Positions 42,957 to 51,322 of a stretch of 64,000 nt of DNA are shown here, piece after piece; positions within the stretch are counted from its first letter, which is position 1; each line of letters begins with the position of its first letter. The DNA lies in the NCBI RefSeq assembly GCF_018127745.1, contig NZ_CP072333.1, positions 1 to 64,000 on the forward strand, written 5' to 3'. The notes under the pieces are model-generated. The model did no database searches. It had not been told where the DNA came from and saw only the letters and a list, made by a program, of their open reading frames with translations. The translations under genes were made by a program, and so were the position numbers. Source of the stretch: Porphyromonas sp. oral taxon 275. GTDB taxonomy: Bacteria; Bacteroidota; Bacteroidia; Bacteroidales; Porphyromonadaceae.

Positions 42957-45125
42957 ATGCGTAGACCATTCCTAAGCCTCCTGGTGGGGGCACTGGTCAG
43001 CCTCAGTGCGCAGGCTGACGGCGGTATGTGGCTGATGGAGCAGCTGAGCCAGAAGTACAGCAGCCTCGCCGCTCGTGGCCTCCAGATGAAGGAGTACGAC
43101 CTATACAACCCCAACGGCACTTCGCTCAAGGATGCCGTCGTCAGCTTCGACGGCGGCTGTACGGGCGAGGTCATCTCCTCGCAGGGCCTCGTGCTGACCA
43201 ATCATCACTGCGGCTATGATGCCATCCAGCAGCTCAGCAGTGTGGAGCACAACTACCTCGAGCAGGGCTACTGGGCGCGGACGCTCCAGGACGAGCTGCC
43301 CGCACGCGGTGTCGTGGTGACCTTCATCGACAAGATCGAGGACGTCACGGCCTTTGTCCAGGGGCAGCTCCGTCAGCTCAAGGGCGGCACGGGCATGGAG
43401 TTCCTCTCGCCTAGCTACCTCAACGGCCTGGCGCGCCGCCACTACAGCGAGCGCTACCAGCGAGGGCAGCAGGGGATCGAGCTGGAGATCAAGCCCTTCT
43501 ACAACGGGAATAAGTACCTGCTCTTCGTCAAGAAGGTCTATTCGGACATCCGCTTCGTCGGGGCACCGCCCAGCGCGGTGGGTAAGTTCGGTGCCGACAC
43601 GGACAACTGGAGCTATCCCCGCCATACGGGGGACTTCAGCCTCTTCCGTATCTACGCTGATGCCAACGGCAACCCCGCGCCCTACTCGGAGCAGAACGTG
43701 CCGCTGCGTCCGCGCCGCTGGTTCGACATCTCGACCGCAGGGGTGCAGGAGGGGGACTTCGCCATGATCATGGGCTTCCCTGGGCGCACCAATCAGTACG
43801 CCCTGCCGAGCGAGATCACCGAGTGGCGCGACATCGACAATACGATACGCATACGTATGCGTGGGCTCAGGCAGGAGGTGATGCTCCGCGAGATGCTCGC
43901 CGATCCCAAGACCAACATCATGTACGCGGCGAAGTACGCCCGCTCGCAGAACGGCTACAAGCGTGCCATCGGGGCGAACTGGGGCGTCTCGCGCCCCGAC
44001 TTCCTCCGCCGATCCGAGGAGCTGCGCTCCGAGGTCGAGCGCTGGGCCTCAGGGCAGCGCGACCGCAAGAAGGGTAAGGTCTACCTCGACGGGATCGCCC
44101 GTATCGAGCAGGCCGTGGCCGAGCGCGCGGCACTGCGCCGCCAGCTGTGGTGGCTGGACGAAGGCCTCTGGCAGGGCATCGAGGCGATGCAGGCCCCAGG
44201 GGTAGACCTGCCGCTGATGAGTCTGGAGCGCAGCTTCCGCAGCTACTGCAATAAGGACTATTCGCCCGCGGTGGATGCCAAGATCGCCAAGGTGCTCCTC
44301 GCCGAGTACTGCCGTCAGGTAGCGCGTGCCGACTGGCCCGAGGAGCTGGCCCGAGGCTTGGCGCGCTACGGCAGCGTCGAGGCCTATGTAGACGCGGTCT
44401 ATGCTGGGACGCGCTTCACCAAGGAGGAGGGCTTCGCGAGCTTCACGGCTCTGCCCGCTGCTGAGCAGGCGAAGGTCCTCGAGACGGATCCGCTGGCACG
44501 CCTGGCGACCTCGGTGCGCAGCAAGATGCGCCAGCTCCAGAAGGCGCTGCAGCCCTTCGATAGCCAGATCAGCCAGGGACGTCGCGACTACCTCGCTGGG
44601 CTGGGCCTGGCGCGTGCAGCTCAGGGCGGCGCGGGGCTGATGGACTATATGGCCGATGCCAACAGCACGCTACGCTTCACCTACGGCCAGATCCAGGGCT
44701 ACAGCCCCCGCGATGGGGTGCGCTACACGGTGCCCACGACGCTGCAGGGGGTGATGCAGAAGGAGGACAGCACGAGCTGGGAGTTCGTCGTCCCCGAGCG
44801 GCTCAAGGAGATCTACCGCACCCAGAGCTACGGGGCGGGCAAGCGCTGGGCCTCGAAGCAGGCCGATGGCAGCTATGTGATGCCCGTGAACTTCACCGCG
44901 ACGACGCACACCACGGGCGGGAACTCCGGTAGCCCTGTCTTCAATGCCAAGGGGCAGCTCATCGGCATCAACTTCGACCGCAACTGGGAGGGCGTCGCTG
45001 GCGACATCCAGTACCTGCCCTCCTACCAGCGCAGTATCATCTGTGATATCCGCTACGTGCTGCTGATCATCGATGAGCTGGGCGGTGCCCGCCGTCTCAT
45101 CGACGAGCTGAGCCTCGTCCCCTAG
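42957..45125 (+). CDS. dpp11: S46 dipeptidyl-peptidase, DPP11-type
   Basis: A 722-residue periplasmic serine peptidase that removes dipeptides from oligopeptide N-termini. Signal peptide at 1-20; GGCTGEVISSQGLVLTNHHC near 67 holds the catalytic His, and TGGNSGSPVFNAKGQLIGIN holds catalytic Ser657. Arg675, 18 residues after the Ser, corresponds to position 673 of P. gingivalis DPPs, where Arg marks Asp/Glu-specific DPP11 and Gly marks DPP7. Length matches DPP11. Such enzymes feed amino-acid-fermenting Porphyromonas. The RNase H gene starts 8 bp downstream, so the two are co-transcribed. Confidence 0.9.
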   Translation: MRRPFLSLLVGALVSLSAQADGGMWLMEQLSQKYSSLAARGLQMKEYDLYNPNGTSLKDAVVSFDGGCTGEVISSQGLVLTNHHCGYDAIQQLSSVEHNYLEQGYWARTLQDELPARGVVVTFIDKIEDVTAFVQGQLRQLKGGTGMEFLSPSYLNGLARRHYSERYQRGQQGIELEIKPFYNGNKYLLFVKKVYSDIRFVGAPPSAVGKFGADTDNWSYPRHTGDFSLFRIYADANGNPAPYSEQNVPLRPRRWFDISTAGVQEGDFAMIMGFPGRTNQYALPSEITEWRDIDNTIRIRMRGLRQEVMLREMLADPKTNIMYAAKYARSQNGYKRAIGANWGVSRPDFLRRSEELRSEVERWASGQRDRKKGKVYLDGIARIEQAVAERAALRRQLWWLDEGLWQGIEAMQAPGVDLPLMSLERSFRSYCNKDYSPAVDAKIAKVLLAEYCRQVARADWPEELARGLARYGSVEAYVDAVYAGTRFTKEEGFASFTALPAAEQAKVLETDPLARLATSVRSKMRQLQKALQPFDSQISQGRRDYLAGLGLARAAQGGAGLMDYMADANSTLRFTYGQIQGYSPRDGVRYTVPTTLQGVMQKEDSTSWEFVVPERLKEIYRTQSYGAGKRWASKQADGSYVMPVNFTATTHTTGGNSGSPVFNAKGQLIGINFDRNWEGVAGDIQYLPSYQRSIICDIRYVLLIIDELGGARRLIDELSLVP

Positions 45126-45133
45126 CGCGCTCT

Positions 45134-45760
45134 ATGGCCAAGCAGAAGTGGTACGTCGTCTGGGCGGGGCATGAGCCCGGTGTCTACGACAGCTGGGACG
45201 AGTGCCTCAGGCAGATCTCGGGCTATTCGGGGGCACGGTACAAGGGCTTCGGCACGCGTACCGAGGCACTCAGCGCCTACGAGGAAGGCTACGCAGGCTA
45301 TCAGCGTCGCCATCAGGTAGCCCCCGAGCAGCAGGCCCTGACTGAGGTGCCGCTGGGGCGAGCGCTGGTGGTGGATGCCGCCTGCTCGGGCAACCCCGGG
45401 GTCATGGAGTACCGCGGGGTCTACCTCCGAGATCGCTCGGTGGCCTTCCAGATGGGCCCCTTCCCGCGTGGAACCAATAATATCGGGGAGTTCCTGGCCA
45501 TCGTCCATGCCCTAGCACTCATCGAGCAGCAGGGCCTCGAGGGGATGGTCGTCTACTCCGATAGCGCTATAGCCCTCTCCTGGGTACGGCGTGGCCGCTG
45601 CAAGACGCTGCTGGAGCGCACGTCCGAGACGGCGCAGCTCTTCGCCCTCATCGAGCGCGCCGAGCGCTGGCTCGCCACCCACCGCACGACAGCCCCCCTC
45701 TATAAGTGGGACACGGTACGCTGGGGCGAGATCCCCGCGGACTATGGGCGCAAGGGCTAG
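45134..45760 (+). CDS. Ribonuclease H with N-terminal viroplasmin-like domain
   Basis: A 208-residue enzyme that degrades RNA of RNA-DNA hybrids. Residues 4-50 (WYVVWAGHEPGVYDSWDECL...GFGTRTEALSAY) form the hybrid-binding domain. The catalytic domain has VVDAACSGNPG near 77 (first Asp), NNIGEFLAIVHAL near 115 (Glu), VYSDSAIALSWV near 138 (Asp) and the final acidic residue probably in PADYGRKG at the very end. This short RNase H type is common in Bacteroidetes. It lies directly after the DPP11 gene. Confidence 0.88.
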   Translation: MAKQKWYVVWAGHEPGVYDSWDECLRQISGYSGARYKGFGTRTEALSAYEEGYAGYQRRHQVAPEQQALTEVPLGRALVVDAACSGNPGVMEYRGVYLRDRSVAFQMGPFPRGTNNIGEFLAIVHALALIEQQGLEGMVVYSDSAIALSWVRRGRCKTLLERTSETAQLFALIERAERWLATHRTTAPLYKWDTVRWGEIPADYGRKG

Positions 45761-45804
45761 GTACTTCACCGCCTCTTCTCTGCCCATTGCTCTGCCTTAC
45801 TGCC

Positions 45805-45865
45805 CCCCTAGCTAGTCCTAAGCCTGCCCTTGCGTAAGGGGGCTCGCTATACTAGCTAGGGGGCA
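45805..45865. terminator. Long hairpin after RNase H
   Basis: CCCCTAGCTAGT (from 45805) pairs with ACTAGCTAGGGG (from 45851), with an inner CCCTTGCGTAAGGG hairpin; no T run. Probably the end of the DPP11-RNase H transcript. Confidence 0.5.
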
Positions 45866-45915
45866 GTCGCGTTATAAGGGCAGTGTCGTCTATTGCTATA
45901 TCAGTGGACAAGCAC

Positions 45916-45923
45916 TACCTTTG
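45916..45923 (+). promoter_or_regulatory. -7 promoter element of the second beta-barrel gene
   Basis: TACCTTTG, 55 bp before ATG 45978. Confidence 0.7.
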
Positions 45924-45977
45924 TACTGGCTAGCGGGGCTTCGCCGCTGGTCTCTAATCTCTAGAAAGAAAGGAATT

Positions 45978-46589
45978 ATGAAGAAAGTACTAAGCGCAGC
46001 CTTCGCGCTGCTCCTGCTGGGTGTCAGCGCCCAGGCACAGTCCATCCATCCTCGTATCGAGGGGGCTCTCAACCTCGCCAAGATCCAGGCTAAGACTGGT
46101 GATGGTACGGATATCAGCTTCAAGGTACGTCCCGGTCTCCGCGTCGGTGTCGCTGCCGAAATCGATCTGGCCTCTGGTGTCTACCTTGCCCCTGGGCTGG
46201 TCTTCCGTCAGGAGGGTGCTAAGGAAGAGCACACGGTCCTCGGCCAGACGGTCAAGAACTCCATCGGCCTCAACTACCTCGGGATCCCCGTCAACCTCGG
46301 TATCCGTGTCGGCCTGACCGACGCCCTCGCAGTCTCTGTCGAGGCTGGTCCTAGCTTCGCCTATGGCTTCTCCTCCGTCTCCTCTGTGAAGGATGCTGAG
46401 GACGTCTTCAAGAACAAGACCTACAAGCGCTTCGACGCTGGGCTCAACGCCTCCGCAGCCATCGAGTACAGCAAGCTCTACCTGCGAGTCGGTACGGAGA
46501 TCGGTATGACGAACAATCTCAAGGACGCTGTAGCTAAGGCTACGAGCAAGAACAGCTCCTTCTTCGTCGGTCTCGGCTATCGCTTCTAG
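45978..46589 (+). CDS. Outer-membrane beta-barrel protein (porin family)
   Basis: A 203-residue protein with signal peptide KKVLSAAFALLLLGVSAQAQ. The mature part begins IHPRIEGALNLAKIQ and consists of amphipathic strands (FKVRPGLRVGVAAEIDL, YLAPGLVFRQEG, LGIPVNLGIRVGL, SVEAGPSFAYGF) ending in SFFVGLGYRF, the terminal Phe expected for BAM recognition. It fits the OmpA/porin-type 8-strand barrel family. Monocistronic between promoter 45916 and terminator 46636. Confidence 0.82.
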   Translation: MKKVLSAAFALLLLGVSAQAQSIHPRIEGALNLAKIQAKTGDGTDISFKVRPGLRVGVAAEIDLASGVYLAPGLVFRQEGAKEEHTVLGQTVKNSIGLNYLGIPVNLGIRVGLTDALAVSVEAGPSFAYGFSSVSSVKDAEDVFKNKTYKRFDAGLNASAAIEYSKLYLRVGTEIGMTNNLKDAVAKATSKNSSFFVGLGYRF

Positions 46590-46635
46590 CCCGTAGTGAG
46601 CACCCTGCGCGGTGCTCGCTCCTAGAGCCAAAATA

Positions 46636-46681
46636 AGCCCCAAGCAGTGCTAGGACAGTGTCCTTGCCGCTGCTTGGGGCT
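46636..46681 (+). terminator. Terminator of the beta-barrel gene
   Basis: 12-bp stem AGCCCCAAGCAG/CTGCTTGGGGCT followed by TTTTC. Confidence 0.8.
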
Positions 46682-46688
46682 TTTCTTG

Positions 46689-46696
46689 TATATTTG
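46689..46696 (+). promoter_or_regulatory. -7 promoter element of the NahK-like kinase
   Basis: TATATTTG, a few bases after the preceding terminator, 51 bp before ATG 46748. Confidence 0.6.
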
Positions 46697-46747
46697 TAGA
46701 CGTTCAACAAGTATGATGCGAAGCATTTAACACCACACCCTACACTA

Positions 46748-47818
46748 ATGGAACATATCATCAGTCAGTTCCTTCCCCTGGATCAGATCGGGGACGTGAA
46801 GCCCTTCGGTGGCGGCCACATCAATGACACCTACGCGATCACCGACCGTGAGGGCGTACGCCGCTGGATCCTGCAGCGAGTCAATCACCATGTCTTCCCT
46901 CGCATCGAGGTGCTGCAGCGCAATGTAGCCATCGTCTCCGACACGCTCCGCCAGCGTCTCGAGGAGGCAGGCGTAGAGGAGCCCGAGCGTAAGTACCTCT
47001 ACTTCTATCCCCGCCTGGATGATCCTAGCCAGAACTACTACCATGATGGCGAGAACTATTGGCGTGTCTGCCGCTTCATCCCCGACAGCATGAGCATGAC
47101 CGAGCTGACGCCCGAGGCGGCACGCTTCGCAGGCGAAGCCTTCGGCCAGTTCGAGGAGATGCTCTCGGGCATCCCTGAGGGCGTCCTGGGGGACACGATC
47201 GTCAACTTCCACAGCATGCCCTGGCGCCTGCAGCAGCTCCGCGACTCGATTGCTAAGGATCCGCTGGGTCGCGTGGCCAAGGTGCAGGACATCCTCGAGG
47301 AGATCTGGCGCCGTGAGGATGCCATGCTCATCCAGGAGCGTCTGCACGAGGAGGGCAAGCTGCCCAAGCGTACCATCCACTGCGATACGAAGGTAGACAA
47401 CGTGCTCTTCGACCGCAGCGGCCGTGTCCTCTGCGTCGTAGACTGGGATACGGTGATGCCTGGCTATATCCTCAGCGACGTGGGTGACTTCATCCGCTCG
47501 GGCGTTAACTTCGCTCCCGAGGATGAGCCCGACCTGAGCAAGATCGGCGTCAATATGGAGATCTACCGCGCCTTTGTCGAGGGCTACCTCTCGACGGCGG
47601 GCAAGTTCCTCACGCCCATCGAGCGCAGCCTCATCGCCTACGGCGGTCGCCTGATGACCTACATGCAGACGGTACGCTTCCTGGCCGACTACATCGACGG
47701 CGACAAGTACTTCAAGGTCAAGCACCCCGAGCACAACCTGCAGCGCACGCGTGCCCAGCTCCGCTACCTGCAGTGCCTCGAGGAGAAGGCCGAGGAGATG
47801 GAGGCGCTGCTGAAGTAA
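46748..47818 (+). CDS. APH-fold sugar kinase, N-acetylhexosamine 1-kinase-like
   Basis: A 356-residue kinase of the aminoglycoside phosphotransferase fold. GGGHINDTYAITDREG near residue 18 and WILQRVNHHVFPRIEVL near 37 resemble NahK, which phosphorylates GlcNAc or GalNAc at C1. The catalytic loop is IHCDTKVDNVLFD near 211 (Asp as base, Asn for metal) and the DFG-like site is VVDWDTVMPGYILSDVGDF near 230. The role would be salvage of host glycan amino sugars (inference). Aminoglycoside resistance is unlikely because the N-terminal motifs are those of sugar kinases. Monocistronic. Confidence 0.75.
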   Translation: MEHIISQFLPLDQIGDVKPFGGGHINDTYAITDREGVRRWILQRVNHHVFPRIEVLQRNVAIVSDTLRQRLEEAGVEEPERKYLYFYPRLDDPSQNYYHDGENYWRVCRFIPDSMSMTELTPEAARFAGEAFGQFEEMLSGIPEGVLGDTIVNFHSMPWRLQQLRDSIAKDPLGRVAKVQDILEEIWRREDAMLIQERLHEEGKLPKRTIHCDTKVDNVLFDRSGRVLCVVDWDTVMPGYILSDVGDFIRSGVNFAPEDEPDLSKIGVNMEIYRAFVEGYLSTAGKFLTPIERSLIAYGGRLMTYMQTVRFLADYIDGDKYFKVKHPEHNLQRTRAQLRYLQCLEEKAEEMEALLK

Positions 47819-47845
47819 GCCGCCTGCCTCGCTTCCCTACTGAAT

Positions 47846-47899
47846 AGCCCTACGGGACGATCTGGCTGAGGCTTGCCTCCCAGGTCGTCCCGTAGGGCT
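47846..47899 (+). terminator. Terminator of the NahK-like gene
   Basis: 15-bp stem AGCCCTACGGGACGA/TCGTCCCGTAGGGCT followed by TTTCTTC. Confidence 0.8.
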
Positions 47900-47942
47900 T
47901 TCTTCGTCTGCTGCGGGTACGGCGTGTCTTGCCGCGCCAGCG

Positions 47943-48028
47943 AGCTGAGCCTTATCCTTCGGCCCGCTGACTGCTATCCCTCACGGCGCTGACTGCCGTC
48001 CCTCGGCTCGCTGACTGATAGCCCTCAC
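47943..48028. repeat. Four-unit GAGGGATATC repeat, locus F
   Basis: Four units, three clearly CTGACTGCTATCCCTCA-like, in the orientation opposite to locus C. Confidence 0.7.
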
Positions 48029-48180
48029 GAGCCTCCCCCTTGTATTTGCACAAAGTCCACCAAGGGTATCTAAGGTGTGAACTACCAAAGGGCGGGCGGG
48101 TGAGGGACTTGGTGGGCAAGCTAAGTAAGCCTTCCGAGCGAAGTCTCTAAGGCGGCTTCGGAAAGTACCTTATGAATCAA

Positions 48181-48268
48181 GAAAAAGTGGCTAATCTTTT
48201 GCGCAAAAGATTAGCCACTTTTTCTGAAAAGATTAGTTACTTTTGGGAGGAAGATTAGGGACTTCGTC
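48181..48268. repeat. Perfect 44-bp palindrome plus tandem half-units
   Basis: 48181-48202 and 48203-48224 are exact reverse complements with no loop (GAAAAAGTGGCTAATCTTTTGC and its complement, 22 bp each; here cut to the first 20 as GAAAAAGTGGCTAATCTTTT). The right half is followed by two degraded tandem copies, AAAAGATTAGTTACTTTTG and GAAGATTAGGGACTTCG. 48270-48586 shows no gene. Confidence 0.85.
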
Positions 48269-48586
48269 TCGGGCCTGCCTCAAGCGCCCTTGCGAAGTCC
48301 TTCGACCGCGCCAGCAAAGACCAGCGACTTCCTTCGGCCTTGGCCTAGTCTAAGGGAATGAAGCGGCTGAAGGAAGGCTTGGAAGTCTCGTTACATTCGC
48401 CTCCTAATGGCTGGGCTTCGTGTCGTCTTCGCAGCCCGAGCCAAGCGGCGGGCACTGTAGCGCCTTCGCCTTGTCGAGGCCGAGGCGAAGCAAAGCTGCT
48501 ATCCCATCTGTAGGTGGACGGGCTACAGAGCGTTGAATGGATAGGGCTTACCCTTGTTGGATAAGGTATTTGTAGTAAGATAGATT

Positions 48587-49618
48587 ATGAAGATAAAAGA
48601 AGTACAAGCGGTCATAAAAGGAGCTGGATACATACGGAATAGTCCTCTAGGCATTATGTGGTTTCGTGGAGAAAGCACAGAACTGAATGGGGTTGAAATC
48701 TCGAAGAAGGAGCTTTTTCTTCGGGATGGCTTGCGAGGAGGAGTATTTGCTGCGATGCTTCCTAATGGAGACATCTACGAGATTACTTCGAGTGGGATCA
48801 AGCTACAGCTACAAGTAGATGAAACTGTAGGATATCCGAAGATAGGCGAACTCCCCCATTTCTACATAATGAACAAATGGGATGAAGCAACAGACGATCA
48901 CGTCTATAGACACATTCAAAATGGGGAGGTGTTATGGACTAGATCATATCCCTATAGGCTCATCGAGCAGTTTGGGGACTATGCTCTCCTATGGGGCACC
49001 TTAGGAGGACCGAAGGAAGGTGGTTGTCAGCTCATCGAGCTCGCTACTGGTGCAGTGCTTTGGGAATTAGACCATCCTGATGCTTATATCAGCCAAGTTT
49101 ACCCCTATGAGGATAAAGTGATTATTGTCTGGTTTTGGGAGCTAGGGACTAAGGGAACGAGTCGGGTGCTGTGCGTAGAGGTGCCATCAGGGAAGGTATT
49201 GTGGGAGAATGATGCTGCAAGAGAGTACCAGAAATATGGAAACGACAAACTAGTATTCTTCCGCTCTTCACTTTGGGAGGATGGATATGAGCGTGGAGAT
49301 AATCACCAGCTTGCAGAGCTAGACGTACGGACTGGAGCTTTTCAAACGTATACGTTCCCAGGCTATAACACCAGCACCTATGTAACGACGGTCTACAAGG
49401 ACTATCTTTTCTATGGAACACTCAACTATTACTTCTACGTTGGGGCTATCGACTTACGTACGCACGAGATGCTTCCAGAGGTTAAGATTGATTACACACC
49501 AGGGAATCTTAACCGAATATCGAGCATCGGCGTACACGATGGACAGCTCTACGTAGAGATTCAGACCGAGCTTGATCATAGCGACATCCATGTCTTGGAG
49601 CTAGACGAGGAGGAGTGA
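48587..49618 (+). CDS. Beta-propeller-like protein of unknown function, low GC
   Basis: A 343-residue protein I do not recognise. From about residue 60 it has repeats of beta-strand pattern with PQQ-like ends (GEVLWTRSYPYRLIEQFGDY, TGAVLWELDHPDAYISQVYP, SGKVLWENDAAREYQKYGND), so a propeller of PQQ type is likely. No signal peptide or membrane segment is seen, so it is probably cytoplasmic. The gene is clearly richer in A/T than its neighbours and uses codons such as ATA, AGA and TTA often, a sign of recent transfer. It stands alone, 320 bp after the palindrome at 48181. Start ATG 48587 has no TAnnTTTG box nearby. Confidence 0.6.
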   Translation: MKIKEVQAVIKGAGYIRNSPLGIMWFRGESTELNGVEISKKELFLRDGLRGGVFAAMLPNGDIYEITSSGIKLQLQVDETVGYPKIGELPHFYIMNKWDEATDDHVYRHIQNGEVLWTRSYPYRLIEQFGDYALLWGTLGGPKEGGCQLIELATGAVLWELDHPDAYISQVYPYEDKVIIVWFWELGTKGTSRVLCVEVPSGKVLWENDAAREYQKYGNDKLVFFRSSLWEDGYERGDNHQLAELDVRTGAFQTYTFPGYNTSTYVTTVYKDYLFYGTLNYYFYVGAIDLRTHEMLPEVKIDYTPGNLNRISSIGVHDGQLYVEIQTELDHSDIHVLELDEEE

Positions 49619-49687
49619 GGCATAGTAGAGGGCTTGATCTGTGCGGCTGAGGTAGCGGGGCTTCTTGCGGGGACGCGGGGGATTTGT

Positions 49688-49695
49688 TACCTTTG
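49688..49695 (+). promoter_or_regulatory. -7 promoter element of the DUF3467 gene
   Basis: TACCTTTG, 60 bp before ATG 49756. Confidence 0.7.
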
Positions 49696-49755
49696 ACTTA
49701 AGCAAGCACCCCAAGGTCAGGGGGCTGGCATCACACTAAGAATAAGATAAGCACT

Positions 49756-50052
49756 ATGGCACAGCAGCAAGCGGAAGCCCCACAGTTCAACATCGAGCTA
49801 CCCGAAGAGATCGCCCAGGGCGAGTACAGCAACCTCGTCCTGCTCAACCCCACGCAGGGAGAATTCGTCTTTGACTTCGTGCGCCTGCTCCCAGGCGTCC
49901 AGACGGCACGTGTACACAGCCGTCAGATCCTCACGCCTGCTAATGCCAAGCGTCTGCATCGTCAGCTGGCGAACTTCCTCGAAGGCTATGAGCGCGAGCT
50001 CGGCACGATCGAGCTGCCCGAGGATAGCCTCGAGGCTGGGGAGGCCAACTAA
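49756..50052 (+). CDS. DUF3467 protein
   Basis: A 98-residue protein with the DUF3467 pattern: FNIELPEEIAQGEYSNLVLL near residue 9, FVFDFVRLLPGVQTARVHSR near 34, then ILTPANAKRLHRQLANFLEG near 58. Family members are small, soluble and of unknown role; in Bacteroidetes they often sit near RNA polymerase genes, which is not so here. A hairpin (50087-50114) lies between it and pdxB. Confidence 0.85.
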   Translation: MAQQQAEAPQFNIELPEEIAQGEYSNLVLLNPTQGEFVFDFVRLLPGVQTARVHSRQILTPANAKRLHRQLANFLEGYERELGTIELPEDSLEAGEAN

Positions 50053-50086
50053 GCCCCACGCTCTGCCTCACCGTAGGTAGATAACT

Positions 50087-50114
50087 AGAGCTACTCCCTC
50101 GTGGGGGTAGCTCT
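50087..50114 (+). terminator. Hairpin between the DUF3467 gene and pdxB
   Basis: Stem AGAGCTACTCCC/GGGGGTAGCTCT (one T-G pair), loop TCGT, followed by an AT-rich stretch ACCTATATATAAG just before ATG 50133. Confidence 0.5.
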
Positions 50115-50132
50115 ACCTATATATAAGAGAAG

Positions 50133-51266
50133 ATGAAGCATATCCCTCAGCTCATCCTAGATAGTAGCCTGCCCTATCTAGAGGACCTCGCCCGTGAGGT
50201 GGGTGAGGTCACTACGCTCGCTAGCCGGGACTTTAGCCCCGAGCGCGTAGCCCAGGCGGATGCCCTGCTGATCCGCAGCGTCGTGCACTGCGACGCGGCC
50301 CTCCTCTCGGGGAGCCACGTGCGTATGATCGCCACCGCGACGGCGGGCTACGACCATATCGATGGCCCCTGGTGTGATGCCGCGGGCATCGCCTGGCGCA
50401 ATGCCCCAGGCTGCAATGCGGGTGGGGTAGTGCAGTACGTCCTCTCCTCGCTGGCGGCCTGGTCGCTGGAGCGAGGTGTCGACCTCGAGGGGCTTACCCT
50501 CGGTATCGTAGGGGTGGGGCATGTCGGGGGGCGCCTCGCCGAGCGTGCTTCGGCTCTTGGCCTCCGTGTGCTGCTCTGTGACCCTCCCCGTGCCGAGCGT
50601 GAGGGTGGGGAAGGCTTCCTCCCGCTGGAGGCGCTGCTGGAGCAGAGCGATATCGTCACGCTGCATGTGCCCCTGATCCGTGCGGGGCGCTATGCGACGG
50701 CGGGGATGGTGGACGAAGGCTTCCTAGAGCACTGCTCCCGCCGCCCGCTACTCATCAATGCTTGTCGGGGTGGGGTCGCCCCCACGGCTCAGCTGCTGCG
50801 CGGACTGGAGTCGGGGCAGCTCCGTGACCTGATCCTCGACTGCTGGGAGGGCGAGCCCGAGATCTCGCCCGAGCTAGCACGCCGTGCCTTCATCGCTACG
50901 CCCCACGTGGCAGGCTGGACGGCCGACGGTAAGTGGCGTGGCTCACGCATGGCGCTGGCGGCAGTCTGTGAGGTGCTCGAGCTCCCCGAGCCTCGAGGAC
51001 TCTGGGATAGCTCTGTGCTGCCTCAGCCCGAGGAGCCCGTCCTCGACCTCAATAGCCTCCCCGAGGGCGAGCGCATCCTGAGGGCGCAGCTCCACAGCGC
51101 CGACCCGCGCAGCTGTAGCCGCCTCCTGCAGGCTGAGCCCGAGCGCTTCGCCGAGATCCGCCACGACTACGTCTTCCCTCGGGAGGCCTCCGCCTATACC
51201 CTTCGTGGGGTGCGCCCCGAGGAGCGGGCGGCGCTGGAGCGACTCGGCTTCAGAGTCCAGGACTAG
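50133..51266 (+). CDS. pdxB: 4-phosphoerythronate dehydrogenase
   Basis: A 377-residue NAD-dependent dehydrogenase for the second step of the DXP-independent pyridoxal phosphate pathway. It carries MIATATAGYDHID near 69 and WRNAPGCNAGGVVQYVL near 88 from the substrate domain, the NAD loop GIVGVGHVGGRLAE near 127, the catalytic Arg in INACRGGVAPTAQLLRGL near 208, and HVAGWTADGKWRGS near 253 with the catalytic His. The C-terminal PdxB dimerization domain (about 290-377) is present and separates it from SerA. Length is normal. Confidence 0.92.
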   Translation: MKHIPQLILDSSLPYLEDLAREVGEVTTLASRDFSPERVAQADALLIRSVVHCDAALLSGSHVRMIATATAGYDHIDGPWCDAAGIAWRNAPGCNAGGVVQYVLSSLAAWSLERGVDLEGLTLGIVGVGHVGGRLAERASALGLRVLLCDPPRAEREGGEGFLPLEALLEQSDIVTLHVPLIRAGRYATAGMVDEGFLEHCSRRPLLINACRGGVAPTAQLLRGLESGQLRDLILDCWEGEPEISPELARRAFIATPHVAGWTADGKWRGSRMALAAVCEVLELPEPRGLWDSSVLPQPEEPVLDLNSLPEGERILRAQLHSADPRSCSRLLQAEPERFAEIRHDYVFPREASAYTLRGVRPEERAALERLGFRVQD

Positions 51267-51269
51267 CCG

Positions 51270-51277
51270 TATCTTTG
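51270..51277 (+). promoter_or_regulatory. -7 promoter element of the secreted protease gene
   Basis: TATCTTTG right after the pdxB stop codon, 46 bp before ATG 51323. Confidence 0.7.
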
Positions 51278-51322
51278 TAGGGCGCAGATTGATAATTACT
51301 TTAGTTCCCCACCCAGACGACC

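Noticed and set aside
46748..47818. Aminoglycoside resistance phosphotransferase
   Set aside because: The fold is shared, but GGGHINDTY and HCDTKVDN fit sugar kinases such as NahK better than resistance enzymes.
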